A stretch of 64,000 nt of DNA, taken from positions 1 to 64,000 of IMG/VR virus record IMGVR_UViG_3300045117_000026; one strand, given 5' to 3'. The notes below the pieces were generated by a model. The model was not told where the DNA came from. It saw only the letters and a program-made list of their open reading frames with translations, and did not search any database. The position numbers and the translations under genes were made by a program. Numbering within the stretch: position 1 is the first letter of the stretch; every line of letters begins with the position of its first letter. Below are positions 15,676-24,095 of this stretch, one piece after another. This DNA is from a virus.

Positions 15676-16339
15676 TTTTACCACTCCTTTGGTTCTTTGT
15701 GTACCACTCAAGACTGCGTAAGGCTTTGTAGACCTCTTCGGTTTTATCCTCGGTACAGCGGACGGAGATGTCAACAAATACTTTTCCTAATACATCAAAC
15801 GCTGGGAATACTATGTTTCCGCATAGCCTTAGTTCGACTGCTTTGTCTGTGTCGGAGATAAGGTAGGCCCTGCCCTCACGATTGTATTTATCTTCATCTT
15901 TCATCCCCAACTTCGCCCTGATATGCTGGGCAAAGGCAGTCGCTTTATCATGCTCGACTTTCTCGTCCTCGATACCTTGGAGCACCCGTTTCTGTTGCTC
16001 CAGCCCTTCGGCATACTTGGCTTTGAGTTTATCGGAGTCAAGGTAGTAGGCAAATTGCTCTGCGCGTGAGACGGTTGTGGTCTTCCCCTCCTTTGGGGGA
16101 GGTATCGCCGTGGCTTTCACGCGCCTAAACCACGTTCTGTTTATTGTGAACGCCACCCCGCCGACATAGTCATTCCAGAGCGGCGGGAACGTGCCGTACT
16201 CCTTGATTCTCAGGTGGTTATAGTCGGTGTATACGAAACCTACTCCAATGATCTCCTTGACGGTCTCTGATAGGCACTTCGACCAGTTGATACTACCATC
16301 CGTGTTCTTGCTGGTTGGTTGGATTCTAACATTGCTCAT
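15668..16339 (-). CDS. Hypothetical protein with coiled-coil segment
   Basis: 223 residues with AAGGAGAG upstream. The middle (about 100-145: LKAKYAEGLEQQKRVLQGIEDEKVEHDK) is strongly helical and likely coiled coil; both flanks are alpha/beta. Family not recognised. Confidence 0.65.
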   Translation of the reverse strand: MSNVRIQPTSKNTDGSINWSKCLSETVKEIIGVGFVYTDYNHLRIKEYGTFPPLWNDYVGGVAFTINRTWFRRVKATAIPPPKEGKTTTVSRAEQFAYYLDSDKLKAKYAEGLEQQKRVLQGIEDEKVEHDKATAFAQHIRAKLGMKDEDKYNREGRAYLISDTDKAVELRLCGNIVFPAFDVLGKVFVDISVRCTEDKTEEVYKALRSLEWYTKNQRSGKSA

Positions 16340-16406
16340 CGTACTCTCCTTCTTGCCCTAGAGTGGACACTCATCAATGATTGTCAATACAAATATTTCC
16401 ATTCTG

Positions 16407-16622
16407 CTATTTCAAAACATCATAAGCACGAACGTGATACTCTGCTGGTATTATCAAACCATCTCCAGTGCCAAGCTTCTCGAGTGCTACCATATCGCCG
16501 TATTCGTTACGTTTCCACTCCAGTTCTTTTACTTCCGGAAGCTGGGCTGCTTCCTCAGTGTTATATACTCCGAGTATATCAGTAGAGCGTCCCTGTATTG
16601 CTGTCAGGATAAATACTTTCAT
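16407..16622 (-). CDS. Small hypothetical protein
   Basis: 71 residues, with AAAGGGGAAAC before the ATG. An initial beta strand (MKVFILTAI) and two short helices give an alpha/beta mini-domain seen in many phage accessory proteins. The start overlaps the stop of the next gene upstream by 4 bases. Confidence 0.6.
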   Translation of the reverse strand: MKVFILTAIQGRSTDILGVYNTEEAAQLPEVKELEWKRNEYGDMVALEKLGTGDGLIIPAEYHVRAYDVLK

Positions 16623-17056
16623 CTTGTTTCCCCTTTCTGTTGGTCTTCTTTTGTTGTTGATTGACAGCAGGTTAGCGTATCAAGCGGAATGCAATGTCGG
16701 CATCGCATCGGGAACATGGAGTACAAATCACATATTTCCTTGTCATGCATAACGGCATGTTGGCACTTCCTTTCAATGCATAAATACCGTTCTTGATTAA
16801 AACAGATGTAACTTGTGTTTATAACAGAGGGATTTGATAGTTCATAGGATTGCTCGAAAATCTCCTTGTCGCAGATGTAGAGTTCTCCCTTAACTCCCTC
16901 GATTAAGTAGTCGCCCTCTTTCCCTTGATGGTTGCCCTCGAGAGAAGCGACCCAGAATGTCTGGTCAATCTGCAATGCTCGTAATGGAATCGGCTTCTTG
17001 ACGTAGAACCTTGCGACTCCATTCATCATTTCCTTGGTAGCTTCAATACCTTTCAT
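16619..17056 (-). CDS. Phage accessory protein with Cys-rich C-terminus
   Basis: 145 residues. The segment KPIPLRALQID...KEGDYLIEG...GELYICDKEIFEQSYE resembles a common phage domain (usually 'PGDYI/W...E...Y.CDxxIFxxTY') of unknown function. Beyond it are Cys pairs (CIERKC, CRHC, CC) that could bind zinc. Confidence 0.6.
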   Translation of the reverse strand: MKGIEATKEMMNGVARFYVKKPIPLRALQIDQTFWVASLEGNHQGKEGDYLIEGVKGELYICDKEIFEQSYELSNPSVINTSYICFNQERYLCIERKCQHAVMHDKEICDLYSMFPMRCRHCIPLDTLTCCQSTTKEDQQKGETR

Positions 17057-17070
17057 TTACCTGTATCTCC

Positions 17071-17247
17071 TTACATCCTCTTGAAAAGCACAAAAGCTAT
17101 AAGCACGCCCGCCGCTGCTCCTATAAGCGGGGCAAGTATAATACCTAAGAACGTGTATTGAGGAAACGCTCGTACGAGTAAATAGGTGATTATAATCGAG
17201 ATGAAGAATATTAGCGCGACTAATATAGAGGTTATTGCTGTTTTCAT
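17071..17247 (-). CDS. Small membrane protein, two TM segments
   Basis: 58 residues from ATG 17247, which has CAGGAG upstream; the frame continues upstream into the neighbouring gene. Two hydrophobic helices (about 4-26 and 31-54) with a charged KRM end. Function unknown. Confidence 0.6.
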   Translation of the reverse strand: MKTAITSILVALIFFISIIITYLLVRAFPQYTFLGIILAPLIGAAAGVLIAFVLFKRM

Positions 17248-17251
17248 ATTA

Positions 17252-17623
17252 CTACTCCTGTTCGATTGTAAAGCTATCAAGGAACTTATCCATCTTGGAA
17301 ACTATTGCTTTGGCTTTCGCCATAGATGAAGCATAAACAATAACTATGTCATTCGACAAATTGATAGAACGTGACTCCATAACCTCTCTAGCAATATCAG
17401 CACAAGAGGCATAGTAGTTTGGATTGTAATTAAGAGGACATTTCGGGCATCTCATCTCTTGATTTGTCTCCCATGGTACTGTGCCACATATGCAATATCC
17501 TTCAATACAGTAAGCGTTACGAGACAACTCGTACAGCCTTTCAGGATTAAACCTCTTTTTGAGCCTGCTCCACTGCTTGTCAGTTAGTCTTATAGCAAAG
17601 TCATTATATTTACCTATTCTCAT
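17252..17623 (-). CDS. Cys-rich paralogous family protein, copy 1
   Basis: 123 residues. It aligns over its full length with the tandem proteins at 38237-38617 and 38618-38992: start MRIGKYN, LTDKQWSRLKKRF, CICGTV, CPKCPLNYNP, a later Cys, and IVSKMDKFLDSF. The shared CIC and CxxCPL cysteines point to a zinc-binding fold. The family is not recognised. Copies 21 kb apart suggest an old duplication. Confidence 0.65.
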   Translation of the reverse strand: MRIGKYNDFAIRLTDKQWSRLKKRFNPERLYELSRNAYCIEGYCICGTVPWETNQEMRCPKCPLNYNPNYYASCADIAREVMESRSINLSNDIVIVYASSMAKAKAIVSKMDKFLDSFTIEQE

Positions 17624-17636
17624 TTATATCCTCATT

Positions 17637-18446
17637 TTAGACTAATTCCGTTCCTGTAAGTTCAAATTGAATAGCCTGTTTATACCTGTCAACTGCTATA
17701 CGGCAATAGCGTTCCTCGATGTCAATACCGATACACTTGCGTCCTAGTTTCTTGGCAGCAACAATAGCGGTACCCGAACCGAGAAACGGGTCAAGTATCG
17801 TTTGCCCCTCTAGTGAGTATGTCTGGATAAAGTACTCGAATAGCTTTAATGGTTTTTGTGTCGGATGCAATCCTCTGTCACCCGTTGCTCGGTTGTTAAA
17901 CTCTACGACAGAAGACGGGAATCGCAAAGTGTCTGCTTTGTTATTATATTCCGCTTCTAGATTATTAAACTTACCTACGAACTCGCCACTATTCCGGCGT
18001 GTCGCATCACTGAATAGGTACTTAACACGTTCTGTACCGCTTCCTCGCCTCTCTATCTTTATAGGATAGTAGTTCACCTTTGCTTTGCCGAACACAAGCA
18101 CTTCCTCGTGCTCTTTCATCGGGGCATAGTCGGCTTGAGCAAAATTGCTCGCACACAGTTTCTTGTATATCCATTCATGCCTAAACTGCTTTGGATTACT
18201 GGAAACCAATACAGAAGTATATGGTTGGCTAGCAGTGAATATCATGGCAGAGGACGGCTTGATTAGCCGATTAAATAACGACCACATTTCGTTAGTAGGT
18301 ATAGTTGAATCCCATGAGCAAGATGTTATCCCGTAAGGCGGGTCAGTTAGTATCAAGTCTATGCTCAGTTCGGGGAGTAATGGCAACACGCTCTTGTAGT
18401 CGGCATTATAGACGCATATGTCATTGTCTTGGAAATAGGGTTTCAT
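17637..18446 (-). CDS. DNA methyltransferase, N6-adenine/N4-cytosine type
   Basis: 269 residues. Catalytic motif DPPYG (35-39) comes before the SAM motif FLGSGT (near 222), the beta-class order. HPTQKPLKLFEYFI precedes the SAM motif as expected. Full length for a stand-alone phage methyltransferase. It modifies specific DNA sites, probably to resist restriction; specificity unknown. Confidence 0.85.
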   Translation of the reverse strand: MKPYFQDNDICVYNADYKSVLPLLPELSIDLILTDPPYGITSCSWDSTIPTNEMWSLFNRLIKPSSAMIFTASQPYTSVLVSSNPKQFRHEWIYKKLCASNFAQADYAPMKEHEEVLVFGKAKVNYYPIKIERRGSGTERVKYLFSDATRRNSGEFVGKFNNLEAEYNNKADTLRFPSSVVEFNNRATGDRGLHPTQKPLKLFEYFIQTYSLEGQTILDPFLGSGTAIVAAKKLGRKCIGIDIEERYCRIAVDRYKQAIQFELTGTELV

Positions 18447-18504
18447 CTATAGCTCCATTGCCTGTTGCGCCATTCGCGCGATAATCCATTTAGCACCCCC
18501 TTGC

Positions 18505-18981
18505 TTATGGTACTATGTACATTCTTTTTGCTACTACTACTGTCGGCGAGTACCGGAAGCCAAGCCAGTTGCGGAGTATATTACTGTTCTTGCCTTTAGC
18601 GACTACCTGCTCATAGCGGACTTTGAATACTTTATACCTACAAACTATCTGTGAATGGAGTTCTTGAGAAAGAAGCCTCTTTGCGTCCCTCTTGTTTGTA
18701 TAGATATGAAAACCTGCCGGATAGCTATCATAGTCAAGACAAACAAGCACAGTAGAAGAGTCCTCCTCAGACATATGAACCGATTCGAGCAGAGCATTGT
18801 TAGCATCAGTGTACCATTTGGCTAATTGGAATGGCTCGTGCTCTGAGTCCCTGAATAGGCTGTGGAGTTTGTAATTAGCTTCTGTATCTTGCCTCTCATA
18901 GATAGCGAATACTTTATACCCAACCTTGATCTCTGTACTGGGTGTCTTGAATACCTTGAGACCTTTTGTTTGTAAGCACAT
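18505..18981 (-). CDS. Conserved phage hypothetical protein
   Basis: 158 residues. GYKVFAIYER, PAGFHIYTNKRDAKRL and VVVAKRMYIVP form a pattern I know from phage and plasmid proteins of unknown function. No catalytic residues are apparent. Confidence 0.6.
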   Translation of the reverse strand: MCLQTKGLKVFKTPSTEIKVGYKVFAIYERQDTEANYKLHSLFRDSEHEPFQLAKWYTDANNALLESVHMSEEDSSTVLVCLDYDSYPAGFHIYTNKRDAKRLLSQELHSQIVCRYKVFKVRYEQVVAKGKNSNILRNWLGFRYSPTVVVAKRMYIVP

Positions 18982-18990
18982 TTTATTCCT

Positions 18991-19308
18991 CTAGAATAAA
19001 TGGTGGTAGCAAGTTCGATAATAGGGCCAGCCGGAACTATCTTTTGGATAATAGGGGTAGAGAGGATGCCAATAAGATGGTACGCCCAGCTCGTAGTGTG
19101 ATTCCTTGTGGTTGGGGTTGTTCTTGCAGGTGCTGCACGCTATGCCCTCTTCTAGGCAGTTACCAGAGAATTGGCACCTTGTTGCTACTGTCTTTGTAAT
19201 CCTTGTAATTCCTTCCATTGGTTTCTCCTTTATTCTTGTAATTTCATCGAAGCCGGTGTTTTCAAAATGCAGAAATGTTTTAGCGAACCATTGCTCAAAT
19301 CCGTTCAT
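18991..19308 (-). CDS. Hypothetical protein with Cys cluster
   Basis: 105 residues from ATG 19308, which has GGAG upstream; an ATG at 19329 lacks one. CQFSGNC, CSTC and a YRTCYHH end give several metal ligands. The C-terminus is rich in Tyr, Pro and His. Function unknown. Confidence 0.55.
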   Translation of the reverse strand: MNGFEQWFAKTFLHFENTGFDEITRIKEKPMEGITRITKTVATRCQFSGNCLEEGIACSTCKNNPNHKESHYELGVPSYWHPLYPYYPKDSSGWPYYRTCYHHLF

Positions 19309-19356
19309 TAGCTTGCTCCATTCTCCCATCCAGCAATTCTTAATTTACCTTGCTTA

Positions 19357-20355
19357 TCATCCCAAGTCTGTAAATGCTGTAATAGATAACTGCTCGTGCT
19401 TCAGGCAACTAGGGGAAAACCATATTGTTTCACGCTTGCTGTTTTCACGCCCTTGCCCTTCGCCTTGATTTCCGTAGCCACCCCCGGACTTCCATCGGTA
19501 AACAGCCCAATCATCGGGCATGGGATGTTCTGTATCATAACCGCATAGGGCAATCCGCATTAGTGGATTTTTGCCTGCTTCGATTGCCCACGCTCTGACC
19601 TCCGCCGATACTGCATTACCGCCAGTAGTGTACATACTTTCATAGTCATCATACGGTGGGTCAAGGAATATCCCCGTTAGTCCTAGCACAAACGTAGGTG
19701 ACGGCGTTACTATACGTGACCAATCGCCACAGCATACACGCACATCCTTAAACCGTCCCGATAACCTATCAAACCACTCATATAATGGTTGAGTGGGGCG
19801 GTTGACACCTTCCCCTAGGTTTCTCAGCTGAGGTAGTTGGCGGTTGATACCCCGTGAACCACTCATGTGGGGTAACTGACGATTGACACCCTGTCCTTTA
19901 CCAGCCTTAACCATCAATCCATTCTCTGATACCCATGAGCCTTTTCCTCTACAAAAACCCCGACCTATCCAGCAGGACATACCCCATGCCCACCAGCCTG
20001 CTATCTTTGGGTCATACCAATCAGGGTTGCCCTCCAGTTTAGCAGCCAGTTCATCCTTGCGCTGTACCAGCCAATAGTGACGGGCGTGTAGGTCATTCTC
20101 AATAACAGGATAATCCGCATATTCAGCCGTCTTCTGTGGGTCATGCTTAACTGCTCGCCAAAAGTTGCTAACGTAGCCATCTTTATCATTCACCGTTTCG
20201 ATATGCCCTGTATGCCATGCCGGGCGGCGTAGCAAAACAGCACCGGAGCCAAAGAACGGCTCTACATAGTTCGGCACATCTCCGAACCTGCGCCATACCT
20301 CATCGGCTATTTTAGACTTCCCTCCGAAATAGGGGAACGGTGCTTCAAGTACCAT
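19357..20355 (-). CDS. Dam-family DNA adenine methyltransferase with internal repeats
   Basis: 332 residues. PYFGGKSKIA (8-17), EPFFGSGA (32-39) and LDPPYDD (near 233) are the alpha-class Dam motifs. Between them, about residues 155-190, a unit around G(V/I)NRQLP occurs three times. Such repeats sit where target recognition would lie. It probably methylates adenine at specific sites; specificity unknown. Confidence 0.85.
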   Translation of the reverse strand: MVLEAPFPYFGGKSKIADEVWRRFGDVPNYVEPFFGSGAVLLRRPAWHTGHIETVNDKDGYVSNFWRAVKHDPQKTAEYADYPVIENDLHARHYWLVQRKDELAAKLEGNPDWYDPKIAGWWAWGMSCWIGRGFCRGKGSWVSENGLMVKAGKGQGVNRQLPHMSGSRGINRQLPQLRNLGEGVNRPTQPLYEWFDRLSGRFKDVRVCCGDWSRIVTPSPTFVLGLTGIFLDPPYDDYESMYTTGGNAVSAEVRAWAIEAGKNPLMRIALCGYDTEHPMPDDWAVYRWKSGGGYGNQGEGQGRENSKRETIWFSPSCLKHEQLSITAFTDLG

Positions 20356-20368
20356 CGGCTACTCGCTT

Positions 20369-20593
20369 TTATAACTCTCTTTTCATAAACCGCTTGACTT
20401 TTCTGACAACTTCGGCAGACTGTTTCCTGACTGCTTCCGCAACGGATGACTCGTTATCCGAACTGTAAGGATTGGTAACAACCACCAGTATCCCGATGTT
20501 CTTGTATCGGAGACCCACCCTGTAACAGTATTCGCACCCTTCTTTGGAAATGCGGTGAGAAGCACCTAGCCTATTTACAATTATCCTATCCAT
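20369..20593 (-). CDS. Small hypothetical protein
   Basis: 74 residues with a CEYC pair (20-23) and a basic helical end (VVRKVKRFMKREL). Overlaps the next gene upstream by 8 bases. Family not recognised. Confidence 0.55.
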   Translation of the reverse strand: MDRIIVNRLGASHRISKEGCEYCYRVGLRYKNIGILVVVTNPYSSDNESSVAEAVRKQSAEVVRKVKRFMKREL

Positions 20594-20804
20594 TATCTCT
20601 CCCCATGCTTACGTCTGTCACAAGGGCTAACGACTTTGCTTTCTCAAATGCCTCTCGTAATTCATCGTAAGCCTCAACGTCATCAAGAACTCGCTCGGCG
20701 TCATTTATCGCTTGTATTAACGGCGTAACATCCACAAGTCTGTTGTCGATTCTTCCAACGGCAATCTTAGCCATTTTAATAAGTTGTTCTACTTCTTTTA
20801 GCAT
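20586..20804 (-). CDS. Small helical protein
   Basis: 72 residues from ATG 20804, preceded by GGAGAGG. Mostly acidic helix, probably a helical hairpin or coiled coil. The start overlaps the stop of the cytosine methyltransferase gene. Function unknown. Confidence 0.6.
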   Translation of the reverse strand: MLKEVEQLIKMAKIAVGRIDNRLVDVTPLIQAINDAERVLDDVEAYDELREAFEKAKSLALVTDVSMGRDNG

Positions 20805-21958
20805 CGTTGCCTCTCCACATCCGCTATCGCCTTGAGTATTGGGTAAGCCTGTGGGACGCAAATTGCATTACCTAACGCCGTGAGCCGGTTGACCCTTTCC
20901 GTTTTGTCTGTCGTGAGGGGGTGCGGCATTTCCCATTCTCCCCCTGCCCAGGTGGGGATATATCCAGCCAGCCCTTCGGAAATCCCATCATCCATGCTAC
21001 AAAGTCGGGGTTCAATGTCCCCTTGTTTTTCGGAAACTGGTTTGTCCATTCGGGCAGATTCCCGTGATAATCCTTGCTCCCCGGTTTCCTGGTGGACACG
21101 CATCCCTTGTAATCCCTTGCCGACGGAGTGGGTATCGTGACTGAACGAGTCAGTGATTGATATTGACCGCTCTCCCGTGTCGCATTGTTGGCGTCGTCCG
21201 CTGTCGGTGTAGCCAATAATCCAGACCCGGTCCCGGCGGTGGATGGCGTTGACGGCGCAAGCTGGAATAATAATCGGTTGGACTCTGTAACCGATTCGCT
21301 CCATCTCGGTTGTGATTCCGTCCAACCACGAAAACAATTCTGCTTGTGTCTGACCACCTTCTTCGTCCTCGTCACCCGCCACTTCAGATACGCTATCTGA
21401 CTTGTCCATTCCCTTGATTCCAGCAGGATTCTCAAACACGCACCAAGTGGGTCTGAGTTCTTCAAGCACGCGGATAGTTTCATCCCAGAGCCAGCGGTCA
21501 TCTGCCGTGCCTCCTCGCTTCCCGGCAACACTGACAGGCTGGCATGGAGGAGAGGCTGTAAGCAGGGTGAGGGGGATTGACCAACTCTGACTGCTATCCC
21601 CAACGGTGTTCCCCCTTGCTGATAAGGGGTTTTCCTGTCCCCCTCGCTGGCTCTCGGTGTCGGCAGTAACCCCTTTTGTGCGAATGTTTCCAGCGTCCTG
21701 TCCGATTGCCGCTTGCTGCGAGGATTGTATTCCTTGCCAGGTCCTCTCCGTCCGTCCCATGCATTTGGTGTCGGAATTAATCCGCTCATACGTAACCTCC
21801 TTGACATCTGAGATAATCGGCACACCTGGGAAATGGTGTCTGAGTATGGATTGGCAGTAGGGGTTGATTTCACATAGGGCAACCGTGCGAAACCCTGCCC
21901 ATTCAGCAGCCAAGGTAAACCCGCCAATCCCGCTATACAGGTCGATGTGCGATAACAT
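20798..21958 (-). CDS. DNA (cytosine-5)-methyltransferase
   Basis: 386 residues. Motif I DLYSGIGGF (6-14), catalytic PPCQPVS (137-143, Cys139), ENPAG (176-180), RRDRVWIIG and C-terminal LTALGNAI are all present, so the enzyme looks complete. The spacer between motifs I and IV (about 60-125) and the stretch near 260-330 are low-complexity, polar and unlike typical family members. These are the parts where a second gene is read in another frame (20872-21789). Confidence 0.9.
   Translation of the reverse strand: MLSHIDLYSGIGGFTLAAEWAGFRTVALCEINPYCQSILRHHFPGVPIISDVKEVTYERINSDTKCMGRTERTWQGIQSSQQAAIGQDAGNIRTKGVTADTESQRGGQENPLSARGNTVGDSSQSWSIPLTLLTASPPCQPVSVAGKRGGTADDRWLWDETIRVLEELRPTWCVFENPAGIKGMDKSDSVSEVAGDEDEEGGQTQAELFSWLDGITTEMERIGYRVQPIIIPACAVNAIHRRDRVWIIGYTDSGRRQQCDTGERSISITDSFSHDTHSVGKGLQGMRVHQETGEQGLSRESARMDKPVSEKQGDIEPRLCSMDDGISEGLAGYIPTWAGGEWEMPHPLTTDKTERVNRLTALGNAICVPQAYPILKAIADVERQRC
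20872..21789 (-). CDS. Gene nested inside the cytosine methyltransferase gene (LPTP/MGFP family)
   Basis: 305 residues, same strand, different frame, wholly inside 20798-21958. ATG 21789 is preceded by a perfect AAGGAGGT five bases away, which the enclosing gene does not need. The protein repeats an (L/I)(L/A)PTP motif (GLIPTPNAWDG, GLLPTPRASEG, GLLATPTADDA, IPTPSARDY), has RLLFQLAPSTPST, and ends LNPDFVAWMMGFPKGWLD. I recognise this pattern from phage proteins of unknown function often annotated beside or as part of cytosine methyltransferases. Role unknown. It would be translated from the same mRNA as the methyltransferase. Confidence 0.65.
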   Translation of the reverse strand: MSGLIPTPNAWDGRRGPGKEYNPRSKRQSDRTLETFAQKGLLPTPRASEGDRKTPYQQGGTPLGIAVRVGQSPSPCLQPLLHASLSVLPGSEEARQMTAGSGMKLSACLKNSDPLGACLRILLESREWTSQIAYLKWRVTRTKKVVRHKQNCFRGWTESQPRWSESVTESNRLLFQLAPSTPSTAGTGSGLLATPTADDANNATRESGQYQSLTRSVTIPTPSARDYKGCVSTRKPGSKDYHGNLPEWTNQFPKNKGTLNPDFVAWMMGFPKGWLDISPPGQGENGKCRTPSRQTKRKGSTGSRR

Positions 21959-21973
21959 TCCCTATTATCTTGT

Positions 21974-22561
21974 CTACTTAAGACACTCCTCTAAAACTCC
22001 TGTAAGCATCATCACCAGCACAAAGGCATGGCCCATCTTACGGTCCGGATTATTGATTACGTCTTTAAGTGTCATGCCCAATACTACATGGTCATAAGCG
22101 TCATAGTCACGCAGTATGATGTTTTGTCCCTCAGTATAGAGGGATTGTAACCGCTTGAATGCGCTGGTCTGTCCTACATACTTGGAATAAATTGGTACGT
22201 AGATAGCTTTCCTTGCTTCAACATAACTCAACCTCTCGCCGTTCCAGTATGAATACTCAGCCTTTACACCTTTGCCCATCGGATAGCGTACTGGAGTATT
22301 CAGCTTAAGCCCAGCCTCTCGCCACTTAAACCAACCGGCATTAGGGAAGCCGTTCTTATTGACGTGCTGTAAATATACTTTGCTGTACTGCCAGAGGTTC
22401 TCGAATATCACACCATGAGGATTAAACTCGACAGCAAAGGGTATGCGGAGTATGAACGGGCTTAGTTCCTTGAAAACACTATTCGATGATGATGTTGTAT
22501 CTATATCCACCACGGGCTGTGGTTCATTATGCTTGGCAAACTTAAATAAGGCTTTTATCAT
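21974..22561 (-). CDS. DUF6939-like phage protein
   Basis: 195 residues from ATG 22561, preceded by AAAGGAAC. Segments NPHGVIFENLWQYSK, YWNGERLSYVEARKAIYVPIY, RDYDAYDH and DRKMGHAFVL resemble a conserved phage family (DUF6939, from memory) of unknown function. Its ATG overlaps the stop of the small gene upstream by one base. Confidence 0.6.
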   Translation of the reverse strand: MIKALFKFAKHNEPQPVVDIDTTSSSNSVFKELSPFILRIPFAVEFNPHGVIFENLWQYSKVYLQHVNKNGFPNAGWFKWREAGLKLNTPVRYPMGKGVKAEYSYWNGERLSYVEARKAIYVPIYSKYVGQTSAFKRLQSLYTEGQNIILRDYDAYDHVVLGMTLKDVINNPDRKMGHAFVLVMMLTGVLEECLK

Positions 22562-22722
22562 TATAGTTCCTTTACTATCTTCCAATCTTTTACCAAGCCC
22601 TCTTTCTCTTCGGGCATTTCTGTTCTAAAGTTATAAAGCCACAGCACGATATCCTCTAGCTTCTCAGCAAAGTCTTTTACATTATGGTCAAGTGTTATTT
22701 CAATAAGATATTTCCTGCCCAT
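22561..22722 (-). CDS. Small acidic/basic helical protein
   Basis: 53 residues (starts MGRKYLIEITLDHN). A beta strand is followed by a long helix. GAGGAG precedes ATG 22722 and TAA overlaps the next start (TAATG read on the minus strand). A six-codon open frame with its own GGAG lies directly upstream (22725-22745) and may be a leader peptide. Function unknown. Confidence 0.55.
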   Translation of the reverse strand: MGRKYLIEITLDHNVKDFAEKLEDIVLWLYNFRTEMPEEKEGLVKDWKIVKEL

Positions 22723-22758
22723 TGTTACTCCTCTTTAGCTTTCATTATGGGTATCTCC

Positions 22759-22860
22759 TTAGAAAATATCATGAATTAACATTATGAGTCCGTAGACTGC
22801 ACCGACAAGGATTGCAATGTCTATCAAGATACCAATGGCTACTATGAACCACTTAATCAT
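22759..22860 (-). CDS. 33-residue membrane peptide
   Basis: A single hydrophobic helix (WFIVAIGILIDIAILVGAVY) fills most of the peptide. The ribosome site is weak (AAAG). It fits between two genes in the operon like the other tiny membrane peptides at 25301 and 38152. Expression is uncertain. Confidence 0.45.
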   Translation of the reverse strand: MIKWFIVAIGILIDIAILVGAVYGLIMLIHDIF

Positions 22861-22867
22861 TATATCT

Positions 22868-24088
22868 TTAATCCAAACTCAACCCAGGTGTCACCGTAAC
22901 CCTGTGTTTAATCAGTTCGCAATAGTTCTCGGATTGCTCCACCAGTATTGACCGCCTGCCTAATTGAGTCGCTACCTTTCCTGTAGTACCTGTTCCGGCG
23001 AACGGGTCAAGGACAATTTGCGGTTCAATAGGAGCATTACAATCGCACTGTGGTACCCAAGAACTTTTAGTTACCTGCGACATTCGTTCCAAAATGCGTT
23101 GCTTCAGGCGTGAGGGAGTAACGGCGCCAGTACCTTCATAATCTTTCATGTCGCTACCGAAATACTCGCCGTCACTATTACAGCCGGCTCGTTTCATTTC
23201 CTCGGTAATCTGGTGGTCAATAATAGTAATCTCACGCTGCCAAGGTTTGCCACACTTTGAGCATTGTCCTTTAGCAGATGTAGCCATTGAAATACACAGG
23301 CGAGGTATCTCTTCGGGGAAAGCAGCGAAGTGCGAAAGCCAATTATTTGTCCCACACTTCCGGCACCACCGCCCATCTTCTTTGAGAACAGTCCCCTTGG
23401 TGAATTCATCCCGCCCGTAAATCGTCTTGCACGTCAGGCACATATTGGCTGAGTAAGATACAGTCGGTATCTCCCATATTGCTCGGATGTTTCTGCCCGA
23501 GTTTGCGCACCTGTCACCAGGCTCGACTTGCCTCATGCCGTGCTCACCCTGCCCCTTAAGCTTCATGTTGCCATCGCCATATTCATTGCGCATTCTGGTT
23601 GACTCTTTATATGGGACACGGACGGCTTCCATGTCAAAGAAGTAATCTTCATTTAGCACAAACATAAGAATATGCTCGTAGTCAATCGTCGGTCTATCCG
23701 GTGCGGATGACGGCATTGAATTCGGCTTCACCCATATTATATCAGCTCGTGGTATCCAGCCCTCATCAGCTAATGCTATAGCAATGCGATGCGGGATTAA
23801 CTCGAGGTCCTTTGCTCTGGTGACGCCGAACTTATCGCCGACATTCCAGAAAACAACCCCGTCATTACGCAACACTGGTAACAGCGAGCCACAAAAGAAA
23901 TCAACTGTATGCTGTACATATTCGGCAACCGTTTTCTCTGCTCCAAACCATGCGTTACCATCATAGTCTCGCTGATTGAAATACGGTGGCGAAGTGACTA
24001 CGCATTGTACCTGGTAGGGCAGGGTGGCAAGGTCCTTGTTATCTCCATGATAGAGGGAGAGGAGAGGGGTCTGGTAAAAGACTTTCAT
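22868..24088 (-). CDS. DNA methyltransferase (SPPY type) with zinc-cluster insert
   Basis: 406 residues. Catalytic TSPPYF (32-37) and SAM motif FAGTGT (near 371) in beta-class order; SPPY suggests N4-cytosine methylation, though N6-adenine enzymes also use it. Between them are Cys pairs (CLTC, WCRKCG, CSKCGKPW, CDC) forming one or two zinc ribbons, as in several archaeal and phage methyltransferases, probably for target recognition. Confidence 0.85.
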   Translation of the reverse strand: MKVFYQTPLLSLYHGDNKDLATLPYQVQCVVTSPPYFNQRDYDGNAWFGAEKTVAEYVQHTVDFFCGSLLPVLRNDGVVFWNVGDKFGVTRAKDLELIPHRIAIALADEGWIPRADIIWVKPNSMPSSAPDRPTIDYEHILMFVLNEDYFFDMEAVRVPYKESTRMRNEYGDGNMKLKGQGEHGMRQVEPGDRCANSGRNIRAIWEIPTVSYSANMCLTCKTIYGRDEFTKGTVLKEDGRWCRKCGTNNWLSHFAAFPEEIPRLCISMATSAKGQCSKCGKPWQREITIIDHQITEEMKRAGCNSDGEYFGSDMKDYEGTGAVTPSRLKQRILERMSQVTKSSWVPQCDCNAPIEPQIVLDPFAGTGTTGKVATQLGRRSILVEQSENYCELIKHRVTVTPGLSLD

Positions 24089-24095
24089 CTTAAGT

